Source: Bacteroides faecalis (lineage in GTDB: Bacteria > Bacteroidota > Bacteroidia > Bacteroidales > Bacteroidaceae). Taken from it: 64,000 nucleotides of DNA. The position numbers and the translations under genes are program-made. Each line of letters begins with the position of its first letter. Within the stretch, counting starts at the first letter, position 1. The notes below the pieces were generated by a model that ran no database searches, was not told the DNA's origin, and saw nothing but the letters and a program-made list of their open reading frames with translations. The stretch covers positions 654,225-718,224 of the forward strand of contig NZ_BHWB01000001.1 of assembly GCF_003865075.1 (NCBI RefSeq), written 5' to 3'. Shown in pieces: positions 8,223 through 17,075 of this stretch.

Positions 8223-9026
8223 ATGTTAGATTTAAAACAACTTACTACTGGTGTTTGCCGAATAGCTACAGAAGCCGGATGTTTTTTGAAAGAAGAACGG
8301 AAAAGTTTTCGTCGTGACCGTGTGGAGGAGAAACATGCGCATGACTATGTGTCCTATGTAGATAAAGAATCGGAGAAGAGAGTAGTATCGGCACTTTCTA
8401 CTTTGTTGCCCGAAGCCGGATTTATAACAGAGGAGGGTTCTGCTACTTATCAGGATGAACCTTATTGTTGGGTAATCGATCCATTGGACGGAACGACAAA
8501 TTATATTCATGATGAGGCGCCATATTGTGTATGCATCGCTTTACGCAGTCGTACGGAATTACTTCTAGGAGTGGTTTACGAGGTTTGCCGGGATGAGTGT
8601 TTTTATGCTTGGAAAGGGGGAAAAGCTTATATGAATGATAAAGAAATTCATGTATCAGACATAAAGGATGCAAAAGACGCTTTTGTCTTTACCGAACTAC
8701 CTTATAATTATAATCAGTATAAACAGACTGCCCTTCACCTCATTGATAAACTGTATGGCAAAGTAGGTGGTATTCGTATGAATGGTTCCGCTGCCGCAGC
8801 TATTTGTTACGTAGCTATGGGACGTTTCGACGCTTGGGCTGAGGCATTTCTCGGTAAGTGGGATTATTCGGCTGCCGCATTGATTGCTCAAGAAGCTGGT
8901 GGAAAAGTAACCGACTTTTATGGTGATGATTATTTTATAGAAGGACATCATATTATCGTGACGAATAAGTATTTGCACCCTTTATTCCAAAAATTATTGG
9001 CAGAAGTTCCTCCGCTGGATATGTGA
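8223..9026 (+). CDS. Inositol-monophosphatase family protein
   Basis: A 267-residue metal-dependent phosphatase of the IMPase/FIG/CysQ superfamily. Residues 70-71 (EE of ITEEGSA), the signature DPLDGTTN at 87-94 and the WD at 213-214 (GKWDYSAAALI) provide the Mg2+/Li+ site, all intact. The substrate may be inositol-1-phosphate or a nucleotide phosphate such as PAP; the sequence alone does not decide. Length is normal. The comF gene follows within about 40 bp in the same direction, so the two are probably cotranscribed. Confidence 0.88.
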   Translation: MLDLKQLTTGVCRIATEAGCFLKEERKSFRRDRVEEKHAHDYVSYVDKESEKRVVSALSTLLPEAGFITEEGSATYQDEPYCWVIDPLDGTTNYIHDEAPYCVCIALRSRTELLLGVVYEVCRDECFYAWKGGKAYMNDKEIHVSDIKDAKDAFVFTELPYNYNQYKQTALHLIDKLYGKVGGIRMNGSAAAAICYVAMGRFDAWAEAFLGKWDYSAAALIAQEAGGKVTDFYGDDYFIEGHHIIVTNKYLHPLFQKLLAEVPPLDM

Positions 9027-9066
9027 TGTTATTAATTTATTGAACTGTAATAAACAAATCACCACT

Positions 9067-9777
9067 ATGATGAAACACACACTATTAATTAAAGATTGGC
9101 TCAGTTCATTTTTGTCCCTGATTTTTCCTCGTTGCTGTCTGGTCTGTGGCAGACCATTGGCGAAAGGGGAAGAATGTATTTGTACAATGTGTAATATAAA
9201 TCTGCCGCGTACCAATTATCATCTTCAAGAGGATAATCCGATGGAACAGCTTTTCTGGGGGAAAATACCTCTGGAACGGGCTACTTCTTTTTTCTTTTAT
9301 CGGAAAGGTAGTGATTTTCGTCAGATCCTTCATCAGCTTAAATATGGCGGACGGAAAGAGCTAGGAGCAATTATGGGACGATATATGGCGTCGGAACTCT
9401 TACCGTCCGGATTCTTCAAGGGAATAGATGTGATTATTCCGGTTCCATTACATAAGAAGAAGCAACAACTTCGTGGTTATAATCAAAGTGAATGGATTGT
9501 TCGGGGGATTGCTGCTGTGACAGGGATACCTGTAAATACCGAATCTGTTATTCGCAAGAAGAATACAGAAACTCAGACACGTAAGTCCACTTTTGAACGC
9601 TGGGAGAATGTGGATGGTATTTTTGAACTCCGTTCTTCTGAACATCTTCAAGGAAAGCATGTATTAGTTGTAGACGATGTGCTGACAACAGGGGCTACTA
9701 CTGTAGCCTGCGTCTCTGCATTAATGGAAGTACAAGGGATACGAATTAGTATATTGACTTTGGCTGTAGCAGAGTAA
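9067..9777 (+). CDS. comF: ComF family phosphoribosyltransferase-like protein
   Basis: Start taken at ATG 9067 (a TTG at 9040 is in frame but less likely). The N-terminus has a four-cysteine zinc-ribbon-like cluster (CCLVCGRPL, CICTMC), the middle has DVIIPVPLHKKKQQLRGYNQ and the C-terminus the PRPP-binding loop VLVVDDVLTTGAT, followed by the usual short tail. ComF proteins act in natural transformation in other bacteria and link to DNA repair; the role in Bacteroides is not established. Probably cotranscribed with the upstream phosphatase. Confidence 0.88.
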   Translation: MMKHTLLIKDWLSSFLSLIFPRCCLVCGRPLAKGEECICTMCNINLPRTNYHLQEDNPMEQLFWGKIPLERATSFFFYRKGSDFRQILHQLKYGGRKELGAIMGRYMASELLPSGFFKGIDVIIPVPLHKKKQQLRGYNQSEWIVRGIAAVTGIPVNTESVIRKKNTETQTRKSTFERWENVDGIFELRSSEHLQGKHVLVVDDVLTTGATTVACVSALMEVQGIRISILTLAVAE

Positions 9778-9819
9778 TAATTTAAGAGGAATAGGGCTAT
9801 ACTATAATAAATAATAATG

Positions 9820-9827
9820 TATCTTTG
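9820..9827 (+). promoter_or_regulatory. Bacteroides -7 box before RyR operon
   Basis: TATCTTTG, the consensus -7 element of Bacteroides sigma-ABfr promoters. It is about 95 bp upstream of the RyR gene, leaving a leader of roughly 90 nt. The expected -33 TTTG is not clear. Confidence 0.5.
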
Positions 9828-9922
9828 TCCCATACCCCAATTCTTTTGAATTATGAAAATAAATTGGGAATTAGATATCTAATTGTTTATATGAAAAACA
9901 AAATGTTATTAAAAACACAAAT

Positions 9923-10540
9923 ATGGAAATGAACGAATACATTCCTCGTCCGCAAGATACACAAGGGATTGAATTGCCGGAGTCATTGAAAGGATTGTCC
10001 GAAGCAATGGCTGCTCATACACATGAATTATGGGCATATCAGCAATATTTGGAAGGTTGGAGATATGCTCCGGAGAATGATAATAAGGAGAAGAAAACAC
10101 CTAAAATGGTGCCTTATGACAAGTTGCCTGATGTGGAAAAAGAGGATTCTCTTAGGGAGGCTACAGAGGTTTTTAAATTCATTTATTTAAATGGATATGA
10201 AATACAGAATAAAAAGAATGAAACGAGTTATAATCCGGTAAAGAAAGGCTGGAAGTGGGCAACTGTAACTCTTATATTCTTTTTTCTGCTACTGTTGGCT
10301 TTTATAGCTTTGGGGGCAGTTAAGGTATGCACAGGTATGTTCCCTTCTACGAACGAAGTTTATATGAGTATTATATATTTAGTCATAGCATGTGCTTTTT
10401 TGTTGGGTATAACGAAGATTATCTTAAAACTGATTGCTTTATATACTGATGTTCTGCGTAAAGAGCATGAAGTGCTGAGTGAACTTTATACTGAAGAACA
10501 AAAGAAGGAGATTATTCGGAAGAATAAGAACCGAATTTGA
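9923..10540 (+). CDS. Membrane protein with N-terminal RyR domain
   Basis: Residues about 18-90 match the ryanodine-receptor (RyR) repeat fold: PESLKGLSEAMAAHTHELWA, then GWRYAP, TPKMVPYDKLPDVEK and a terminal helix. Two hydrophobic segments follow (about 109-133 and 147-172), then a charged cytoplasmic tail. Prokaryotic RyR domains have been proposed to sense nucleotide-derived signals in conflict and signalling systems (Burroughs, Aravind and colleagues). The next gene, 25 bp downstream, carries a second RyR domain on a channel-like protein, so the pair probably forms one membrane complex. The function is inferred. Confidence 0.7.
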   Translation: MEMNEYIPRPQDTQGIELPESLKGLSEAMAAHTHELWAYQQYLEGWRYAPENDNKEKKTPKMVPYDKLPDVEKEDSLREATEVFKFIYLNGYEIQNKKNETSYNPVKKGWKWATVTLIFFFLLLLAFIALGAVKVCTGMFPSTNEVYMSIIYLVIACAFLLGITKIILKLIALYTDVLRKEHEVLSELYTEEQKKEIIRKNKNRI

Positions 10541-10565
10541 GTCACTACTAAAACTGTAATATGCA

Positions 10566-12608
10566 ATGATTTCTATATTTAGACTTTTGTCTTTGCATTT
10601 TGACCGTTCTTTTTCGGGAAAAGGATGGAAACAATTGTCTTGGCTATTTGGCATTATTCTGTTGGTGTTTGTGCTTATCTTTGTGATGAGTCTGGCTTAT
10701 AATTTGGCTAATCCTTCAGATGAGCAACTTGCGTCTGATGAAGTTAGTGCTCCATTGGGAAGATTATTTCAGTTAATCTGCCTTTTCATTGATCCCGGTA
10801 ATATTAATAATGTACCTCCCTCTTTTCGCTGGTTTGCACTAGTGGTAGTGGTGATTGGTATGCTGCTTTTTACCGGACTGCTTATTTCGGTGGTGTCCAA
10901 TATGCTGGAAAGAAGAGTGGAACGTTTTCGTGAGGGAGACATTGATTATCAATTGAGAGATCATGTCGTAATTATCGGTTTTGATGAGATGGTGCCAACG
11001 CTAATTCAACAGATATGTTCAGATCCTCATTATGAGCAGTGTTATATATTAGTGCAAAGTACCTGTCCGGCTGTGGATATTAGAAATAAGATACATACTC
11101 TGTTGGATACTAAAGATGAAAGTCGGATTGTGGTACTACATGCCCGTCGGGATTCAAAGGAGGAACTTTATAAACTTCACACAACTCAGGCTCGTGAAGT
11201 GTTCCTTATCGGTGAACGAGATGAGCATGATCATGATTCGCTTAATATCGATTCTCTAAAAAAAATAGTTTCTATTCACGAGAAAAAAGAGGGTTGTCGG
11301 ATGATCCCTTTTACTGTAATGTTTGAGAATCAAACGACTTTTGCGGCTTTCCAGCTAGCGGATTTATCTGTGGAATGGCGGAAGTATATAGAATTTCATC
11401 CATTCAACTTTTATGAAGAATGGGCTAAAAAGCTTCTCGTCAGTCGTTGCTATAATAAGGGGAATAAGCCCATTATTTATCCTTCTTTAGATAGAGTTCC
11501 CATCACAGAAGATAGTTCGAAGACTGTACGATTTGTCATTATTGGTATGAGCCGAATGGGGGTTGCTCTTGGTGTGGAGGCGGCTCACTTATTGCATTTC
11601 CCCAATTTTTGCAGGGACAATAAATATAAAAGTGTGATTACTTTTATTGATGAGCAGGCCGATACGGAAATGAATTATTTTCGTGGGAGATATCAACATT
11701 TCTTTGAAATAGCGCCTGCTATATATAAAGAGGTAAACCAAGAAGGAGAATTGGATATTCAGATACTTTCTCCAACAAAATTTGAAGGTACGAATGCAAA
11801 TTTTCTGGATATCCGGTTTGAGTTTATCAAAGGGCGTGCCGAAAGCGAGGTTATACAGCAGCAATTGAGTCAGTGGGCTTTACCCGAGAGTAATGAGATC
11901 CTTACTATTGCAGTTTGTTTGAACTACCCTCCTCAAAGTGTTGCTATTGGGCTTTATTTGCCTGATAACGTTTACGAAAATAATATCCCGGTATTTATCC
12001 GGCAAGAAACATCAAGTGCATTGCTTAGTATGTTGAGTAGCCGGAAAGATGAGGAAGAGTGCCAATATCATAAATATTCGCACATTTATCCTTTTGGTAT
12101 GATGGATAATTGCTATGACCTTGATCGTAGTGGAATGGAAAAGGGAATGGTTATTCATTATATCTATGATTTTTTTAGTACTTATGGTGTCTTACCTGAA
12201 ACTTGTCCGAGTATAGAACGTTTGAAGAAAAGTTGGAACGGGCTGTCTGTAGCTAAACGGTGGTCCAATTTGTATAGTGCCTGTTCTATTGATTGTAAGC
12301 TACGGTCCATTGGTTGGGATGGTAAGAGTGATATATCATTGACTTCCGAGCAAATCGAACTTTTGGCTCGGGTGGAACATAATCGTTGGAATGTAGAGAA
12401 GTTACTCCTTGGTTTTAGGAAACCAACTGCTGACGAGGAAATGATTATTGCTAGTAGTAAAGCAAAGAAGGATGAATTTAAAAATGAACGGTTTGTGCAC
12501 CCGGATATCTGTTCTTATGAAGAATTACCGAAAAGTTCGAAGGATTACGACCGATGCATTGTTGAAGGAATATCTCTTGTCGTGAATTACAGGAAATCAG
12601 TTCAATAA
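10566..12608 (+). CDS. CASTOR/POLLUX-like RCK ion channel with C-terminal RyR domain
   Basis: Architecture in order: membrane segment (about 22-48), short pore-like loop with IDPGN at 75-79, second membrane segment (88-112), then a Rossmann/RCK domain starting HVVIIGFDEM at about 132, a second Rossmann-like domain (VRFVIIGMSRMG, about 320) and a RyR domain at the C-terminus (about 595-675: LLARVEHNRWNVEKLLLGF, VHPDICSYEELP). TM-pore-TM-RCK with D-x-G-N in the pore is the layout of the plant CASTOR/POLLUX channels, whose filter reads DSGN or DAGN. I infer a cation channel gated by a ligand bound to RCK or RyR. It is in an operon with the RyR protein at 9923. Confidence 0.7.
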   Translation: MISIFRLLSLHFDRSFSGKGWKQLSWLFGIILLVFVLIFVMSLAYNLANPSDEQLASDEVSAPLGRLFQLICLFIDPGNINNVPPSFRWFALVVVVIGMLLFTGLLISVVSNMLERRVERFREGDIDYQLRDHVVIIGFDEMVPTLIQQICSDPHYEQCYILVQSTCPAVDIRNKIHTLLDTKDESRIVVLHARRDSKEELYKLHTTQAREVFLIGERDEHDHDSLNIDSLKKIVSIHEKKEGCRMIPFTVMFENQTTFAAFQLADLSVEWRKYIEFHPFNFYEEWAKKLLVSRCYNKGNKPIIYPSLDRVPITEDSSKTVRFVIIGMSRMGVALGVEAAHLLHFPNFCRDNKYKSVITFIDEQADTEMNYFRGRYQHFFEIAPAIYKEVNQEGELDIQILSPTKFEGTNANFLDIRFEFIKGRAESEVIQQQLSQWALPESNEILTIAVCLNYPPQSVAIGLYLPDNVYENNIPVFIRQETSSALLSMLSSRKDEEECQYHKYSHIYPFGMMDNCYDLDRSGMEKGMVIHYIYDFFSTYGVLPETCPSIERLKKSWNGLSVAKRWSNLYSACSIDCKLRSIGWDGKSDISLTSEQIELLARVEHNRWNVEKLLLGFRKPTADEEMIIASSKAKKDEFKNERFVHPDICSYEELPKSSKDYDRCIVEGISLVVNYRKSVQ

Positions 12609-12642
12609 AACAGTTTTAGGAGCCCGATTTATGAAAATAAAA

Positions 12643-12668
12643 AAGCCACCCAAGTAAATTGGTGGCTT
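12643..12668. terminator. Bidirectional hairpin terminator
   Basis: Arms 12643-12650 (AAGCCACC) and 12661-12668 (GGTGGCTT) with A-rich and T-rich flanks. It can end the RyR/channel operon on the plus strand and the two tRNA-Asn genes on the minus strand. Confidence 0.7.
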
Positions 12669-12676
12669 CTTTATTG

Positions 12677-12750
12677 CTCTTCCTCTTGGACTTGAACCAA
12701 GGACCCTCTGATTAACAGTCAGATGCTCTAACCGACTGAGCTAAGGAAGA
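12677..12750 (-). tRNA. tRNA-Asn(GTT), copy 1
   Basis: Seven-base acceptor arms TCTTCCT/AGGAAGA, D arm with AGCTCAGTCGGTTAGAGC, anticodon loop CTGTTAA giving GTT, T arm GGTTCAAGTCC. CCA is not encoded. Identical to the copy at 12779-12852. Confidence 0.95.
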
Positions 12751-12778
12751 ATATTTGCAACTGAGATTTTGAACTTTG

Positions 12779-12852
12779 CTCTTCCTCTTGGACTTGAACC
12801 AAGGACCCTCTGATTAACAGTCAGATGCTCTAACCGACTGAGCTAAGGAAGA
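12779..12852 (-). tRNA. tRNA-Asn(GTT), copy 2
   Basis: Base-for-base repeat of the copy at 12677, 28 bp away. Its duplicate flank (TTTGCT before the 3' end) suggests a recent tandem duplication. Both are probably transcribed together from a promoter to the right. Confidence 0.95.
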
Positions 12853-12904
12853 ATGTTTTTCTCAATTGCGATGCAAAAGTAATAGGATATTTTGAAATAT
12901 GCAA

Positions 12905-12912
12905 TATCTTTG
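12905..12912 (+). promoter_or_regulatory. Bacteroides -7 box for the PfkB kinase gene
   Basis: TATCTTTG 17 bp before the ATG at 12930. A TTTG at 12891 is too close to be the -33 element, and none stands at the usual distance. The leader would be very short. Confidence 0.5.
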
Positions 12913-12929
12913 CAAAAAAAATATTGAGA

Positions 12930-13919
12930 ATGGACAAAATAATAGGATTGGGCAACGCCCTAGTAGACGTACTTGCAACCCTGGAAGATGATACACTCCT
13001 AGATGAAATGGACTTACCTAAGGGTAGTATGCAACTTATAGATGATGCTAAGTTACAGCAAATTAACTCCAGATTCTCTCAGATGAAAACACACTTGGCA
13101 ACCGGTGGATCAGCAGGAAATGCTATACTTGGACTGGCCTGTCTCGGAGCAGTAACCGGTTTTATAGGAAAAGTGGGTAATGATTATTATGGAAACTTTT
13201 TTCGTGAGAATCTGAAGAAAAATACAATTGAAGACAAACTACTGACCTCTGAACAACTACCTTCGGGTGTTGCTTCTACTTTTATTTCTCAGGATGGTGA
13301 ACGCACTTTTGGTACTTATTTGGGAGCTGCTTCCAGTTTGAAAGCGGAAGATCTGACATTGGATATGTTTAAAGGTTACTCATATCTTTTTATTGAAGGC
13401 TACTTGGTGCAGGATCATGAAATGATTCTTCATGCTATTGAATTGGCTAAAGAAGCCGGATTGCAGGTTTGTCTGGATATGGCGAGCTATAATATTGTAG
13501 CCAATGATCTTGAATTCTTTTCTCTATTAATAAATAAGTATGTAGATATTGTTTTTGCTAACGAAGAGGAAGCGAAAGCATTTACAGGTGAAGAACCGGA
13601 AAACGCTCTAAGAATAATAGGAAAGAAGTGCAGCATTGCCATCGTAAAAGTCGGAGCAAACGGTTCATATATTCGTAAAGGAACAGAAGAAATAAAAGTT
13701 TCTGCTATTCCTGTTGAGAAAGTAGTGGATACTACTGGTGCCGGTGATTATTTTGCTTCCGGATTTTTGTATGGTCTTACTTGCGGATACTCTTTGGAGA
13801 AATGTGCTAAAATAGGTTCTATTCTCTCTGGAAATGTTATCCAAGTGATTGGAACTTCGATGTCAAAGGAACGTTGGGATGAAATTAAGTTAAATATTAA
13901 CAAGGTTCTAGCGGAATAA
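12930..13919 (+). CDS. PfkB-family carbohydrate/nucleoside kinase
   Basis: Start at ATG 12930 (MDKIIGLGNALVDVLATLED), as the in-frame TTG two codons earlier is less likely. The protein has the ribokinase fold signatures: N-terminal GLGNALVDV, ATGGSAGNAILGLACLG for sugar binding and DTTGAGDYFASGFLYG, whose GAGD aspartate is the catalytic base. The sequence resembles adenosine-kinase-like members of the family, so adenosine or a ribose-type sugar is the plausible substrate. Length 329 residues is normal. A peptidase gene follows after about 45 bp. Confidence 0.87.
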   Translation: MDKIIGLGNALVDVLATLEDDTLLDEMDLPKGSMQLIDDAKLQQINSRFSQMKTHLATGGSAGNAILGLACLGAVTGFIGKVGNDYYGNFFRENLKKNTIEDKLLTSEQLPSGVASTFISQDGERTFGTYLGAASSLKAEDLTLDMFKGYSYLFIEGYLVQDHEMILHAIELAKEAGLQVCLDMASYNIVANDLEFFSLLINKYVDIVFANEEEAKAFTGEEPENALRIIGKKCSIAIVKVGANGSYIRKGTEEIKVSAIPVEKVVDTTGAGDYFASGFLYGLTCGYSLEKCAKIGSILSGNVIQVIGTSMSKERWDEIKLNINKVLAE

Positions 13920-13963
13920 CCAAGTATTGAGTTATTTTTACGTCTTATTTTAATGAAAGGAAT

Positions 13964-15652
13964 ATGAAAAAATTGCTGAATAAGCGGATAATCGTCGGTC
14001 TGGTAGCCGTAATCGCTGTGGTTGCTTTCTTTAGTTTCAAGAATGGAGACGACCGGAATTTCCAGCTTGCTAAGAATCTGGATATATTCAATGCCATTGT
14101 GAAAGAGCTGGATATGTTCTATGTAGATACCATTGATCCCAATAAAACGATTCGCGAAGGAATTGATAATATGTTGTTGTCTTTAGATCCTTATACGGAA
14201 TATTTCCCTGAAGAGGATCAGAGCGAATTGGAACAGATGGTCAAAGGAAGTTTCGGAGGAATCGGTTCGTTGATAACTTACGATGTGAAGATGAAACGCT
14301 CTATGATTGCGGAACCATTCGAAAATACTCCTGCTGCTAAAGTAGGATTAAAGGCCGGAGATATCTTGCTGGAGATTGATGGTAAGGATCTTGCCGGAAA
14401 AAATAATGCAGAAGTAAGCCAAATGCTCCGTGGAGAAGCAGGTACTAGCTTTAAATTAAAGATAGAACGTCCCAACGAGAAGGGGGGGCGTACTCCTATG
14501 GAATTTGATATTGTACGTGAGTCGATCCTGACTCCTCCTATTCCATATAGTACTTTGATGGAAAATAACGTGGGGTATATCAATCTGAGTACATTCTCGG
14601 GTAATCCTTCGAAAGAATTTAAGAGAGCATTACTGGACTTGAAAAAGCAGGGAGCCACTTCCTTGGTTATTGACCTTCGTAATAATGGTGGTGGCCTTTT
14701 GGATGAAGCAGTAGAAATAGCCAACTATTTCTTGCCTCGTGGAAAAGTCATTGTAACTACAAAAGGAAAGATAAAACAAGCTAGTAATACCTATAAGACC
14801 TTACGTGAACCATTGGATCCGGATATTCCAATTGCAGTATTGGTAAATAGTGGAACGGCTTCTGCATCGGAAATCTTATCTGGTTCTTTGCAGGATTTGG
14901 ATCGTGCTGTTATTGTGGGTAACCGTACTTTTGGAAAGGGATTGGTTCAAGTTCCCCGCAATCTGCCTTATGGTGGAACGATGAAAGTAACTACTTCTAA
15001 GTATTATATTCCGAGCGGACGCTGTGTACAGGCTATTGATTACAAACATCGTAATGAAGATGGAAGTGTGGGTACAATACCGGATAGTTTGACTAAAGTA
15101 TTCCATACGGTAGCAGGACGTGAAGTACGTGACGGGGGTGGTGTAATGCCGGATATAGTTGTAGAGCAAGAGAAGTTGCCAAATATTCTGTATTATCTGA
15201 TGCGTGATAACCTGATATTCAACTATGCTACTCAATATTGCTTGAAGCACCCTACAATTCCTTCTCCGGAAAAGTTTGAAGTGACCGATGCTGATTATGA
15301 TGATTTTAAGGCTATGGTTAAGAAGGCTGATTTTAAATATGACCAGCAAAGTGAAAAGATCCTGAAGACTCTGAAAGAAGCAGCTGAGTTTGAAGGTTAT
15401 ATGACGGATGCTTCTGAAGAGTTTACCGCATTGGAAAAGAAGTTGAATCATAATCTGGATCGTGACTTGGATTATTTCTCCAAAGATATTAAACCGATGA
15501 TTGCTTCTGAGATTATTAAACGCTATTATTTCCAACGTGGAGGTATCATCCAGCAATTGAAAGATGATAATGATTTGAAAGCTGCATTGAAAATATTGAA
15601 TGATCAGGCAAAGTATAAAGAAATACTAAGCACGCCGGTAGCAAAGAAATAA
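13964..15652 (+). CDS. C-terminal processing protease (S41 family)
   Basis: A 562-residue CtpA/Prc-type serine protease exported by a single N-terminal hydrophobic segment (about 9-24). A PDZ domain follows (about 95-175; GIGSLITYD, AAKVGLKAGDILLEIDG), then the S41 core with SGTASASEIL (nucleophile Ser near residue 300) and FGKGLVQ (general-base Lys near 324). The extended C-terminus with a charged helix is usual in Bacteroidetes. Role: periplasmic processing or degradation of envelope proteins. Ends at a strong terminator. Confidence 0.93.
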   Translation: MKKLLNKRIIVGLVAVIAVVAFFSFKNGDDRNFQLAKNLDIFNAIVKELDMFYVDTIDPNKTIREGIDNMLLSLDPYTEYFPEEDQSELEQMVKGSFGGIGSLITYDVKMKRSMIAEPFENTPAAKVGLKAGDILLEIDGKDLAGKNNAEVSQMLRGEAGTSFKLKIERPNEKGGRTPMEFDIVRESILTPPIPYSTLMENNVGYINLSTFSGNPSKEFKRALLDLKKQGATSLVIDLRNNGGGLLDEAVEIANYFLPRGKVIVTTKGKIKQASNTYKTLREPLDPDIPIAVLVNSGTASASEILSGSLQDLDRAVIVGNRTFGKGLVQVPRNLPYGGTMKVTTSKYYIPSGRCVQAIDYKHRNEDGSVGTIPDSLTKVFHTVAGREVRDGGGVMPDIVVEQEKLPNILYYLMRDNLIFNYATQYCLKHPTIPSPEKFEVTDADYDDFKAMVKKADFKYDQQSEKILKTLKEAAEFEGYMTDASEEFTALEKKLNHNLDRDLDYFSKDIKPMIASEIIKRYYFQRGGIIQQLKDDNDLKAALKILNDQAKYKEILSTPVAKK

Positions 15653-15677
15653 GTTTTTATTGCTATATCAATAATAT

Positions 15678-15719
15678 AAAAGACGATGGATAGTTGAATC
15701 TAACTATCCATCGTCTTTT
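15678..15719 (+). terminator. Strong hairpin terminator after the S41 protease gene
   Basis: An 18-bp perfect stem (15678-15695 with 15702-15719) and a 6-nt loop. The arms begin AAAA and end TTTT, so it can work in both directions, also ending the kinase gene at 15737. Confidence 0.9.
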
Positions 15720-15736
15720 ATTTACCTGTATAATTA

Positions 15737-16903
15737 TTAATATGCTTTCGGCAAAGTGAAATAAAAGGTTGTTCCTTTCTTTTCTTGGGAGCGTAACCAA
15801 ATACGTCCTCCCATTCGTTCTACTAACATTCTACAAAGAGCTAGTCCCAATCCTGTTCCTTGAACGAAATTGTTGATTTTACCGAACCGTTCAAAAATAG
15901 TTGCAGCTTTTTGAGCCGGAATACCAATGCCACTATCTTTGACGTAAAATTCTACGAAGTTTTCCTTTTCTTGACAGCCGAAATGTATTTCTCCTTTGAT
16001 CGTGAATTTCGTTGCATTACTGAGCAAATTACTAATCACTTGGGTGACACGTTCAGAATCTCCCAGTACATAGGTACTTGCTATTCCATCATCTAGGATT
16101 AACTTTACTCCATCATGAGTTTTAGAGTTGTATTGTTGTTCTAGTTGTATACAAATCTCCAATAGCCTGATGGGGTGAATTTTGAACTTAAGAGAGCCTG
16201 ACTCTAATGCGGATAAATCCAGAATATTACTGAATAAATTAAGTAATAACTCTGAGTTTTTTTCAATGATTGCTGAATATTGTTTCTTTTCCTCCAGGTT
16301 GTTAGAGGTCGCTATTAATTGTGAGAATCCTACAATTGAATTGAGAGGGGTACGAATCTCGTGGCTCATGTTGGCAAGAAAAGCAGACTTCAACCGGTCG
16401 GCTTCTTCCGCTTTGATACGAGCTTCATCCAACGCTTTTTCTGTTTCCCATTGCTGTGAAATATCACGACACATACATAGTAAATATTCATTGCCTAGCG
16501 GGAAAATACGATTTTCAAAATGGTGTATGGCACCATTTACCGTCAAATTATGTCTGGAAGTAGAACTTTGTTTTGTGCGTATCACTTTCTCCATGTTCTG
16601 GCGTACGCTTTCATAGGCTTCTTCCGGAATAATATCTTTTATATTTGAATGGATAATACTGGTTGCCGTCGTTCCTTCTACATGATTGGTAGCCGGGGAA
16701 GAAGCTAGTTCTATAATATCTCCATTATGGTCGAAAACCGTCAGCATATCGGGCAAGGCGTCTAATATACGCGTACAATATTTGTCGCGAAAACGTTTTT
16801 GTCTGGAAGAAGGCAATCGAGAAGAAAGGCTTTCTACCTCGCTTTCTAACTGATTTATTATTTTCAACAACTCTTCTTTCGTTTTATTTTCATAGTGCTC
16901 CAT
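15737..16903 (-). CDS. Soluble PAS-type sensor histidine kinase
   Basis: Start at ATG 16903 (MEHYENKTKEELLKIINQLE) in preference to an ATG at 16957. Order: coiled-coil (to about 40), PAS-like domain (LDALPDMLTVFDHNGDI), HisKA with the phospho-acceptor His in FLANMSHEIRTPLNSIVGF and HATPase_c (VISNLLSNATKFT as N box, GIGIPAQ and GTGLGLALC as G boxes). There is no membrane segment, so it senses an intracellular signal. No response regulator adjoins: it is an orphan kinase. Divergent from ahcY. Confidence 0.9.
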   Translation of the reverse strand: MEHYENKTKEELLKIINQLESEVESLSSRLPSSRQKRFRDKYCTRILDALPDMLTVFDHNGDIIELASSPATNHVEGTTATSIIHSNIKDIIPEEAYESVRQNMEKVIRTKQSSTSRHNLTVNGAIHHFENRIFPLGNEYLLCMCRDISQQWETEKALDEARIKAEEADRLKSAFLANMSHEIRTPLNSIVGFSQLIATSNNLEEKKQYSAIIEKNSELLLNLFSNILDLSALESGSLKFKIHPIRLLEICIQLEQQYNSKTHDGVKLILDDGIASTYVLGDSERVTQVISNLLSNATKFTIKGEIHFGCQEKENFVEFYVKDSGIGIPAQKAATIFERFGKINNFVQGTGLGLALCRMLVERMGGRIWLRSQEKKGTTFYFTLPKAY

Positions 16904-17026
16904 AGCAAATGGATAATAATTGTATAAATGTTGTAGAATATGTGTAACTTGTTGCAAATATAAAACAATATTTTAATAGTACATCTTCTCCTCCAAGTTA
17001 TTATTTGATAAAAAAACCGGATAGCT

Positions 17027-17058
17027 TTTGTCCTACTAATCAGAATGTTCTATCTTTG
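17027..17058 (+). promoter_or_regulatory. Promoter of ahcY
   Basis: -33 TTTG at 17027-17030 and -7 TATCTTTG at 17051-17058, separated by 20 bp: a textbook Bacteroides promoter. Transcription would start near 17065. Confidence 0.75.
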
Positions 17059-17075
17059 CAACCATTATATATTAA

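Noticed and set aside
10566..12608. Plain Trk/Ktr potassium-uptake regulator (TrkA)
   Set aside because: Membrane segments with a pore-like loop precede the RCK-like domains and a RyR domain follows, so it is not a soluble TrkA.
14278..14724. Long antisense frames inside the S41 protease gene (also in ahcY, pckA, mob and integrase genes)
   Set aside because: They mirror codon bias of real genes on the other strand and show no protein-like features.
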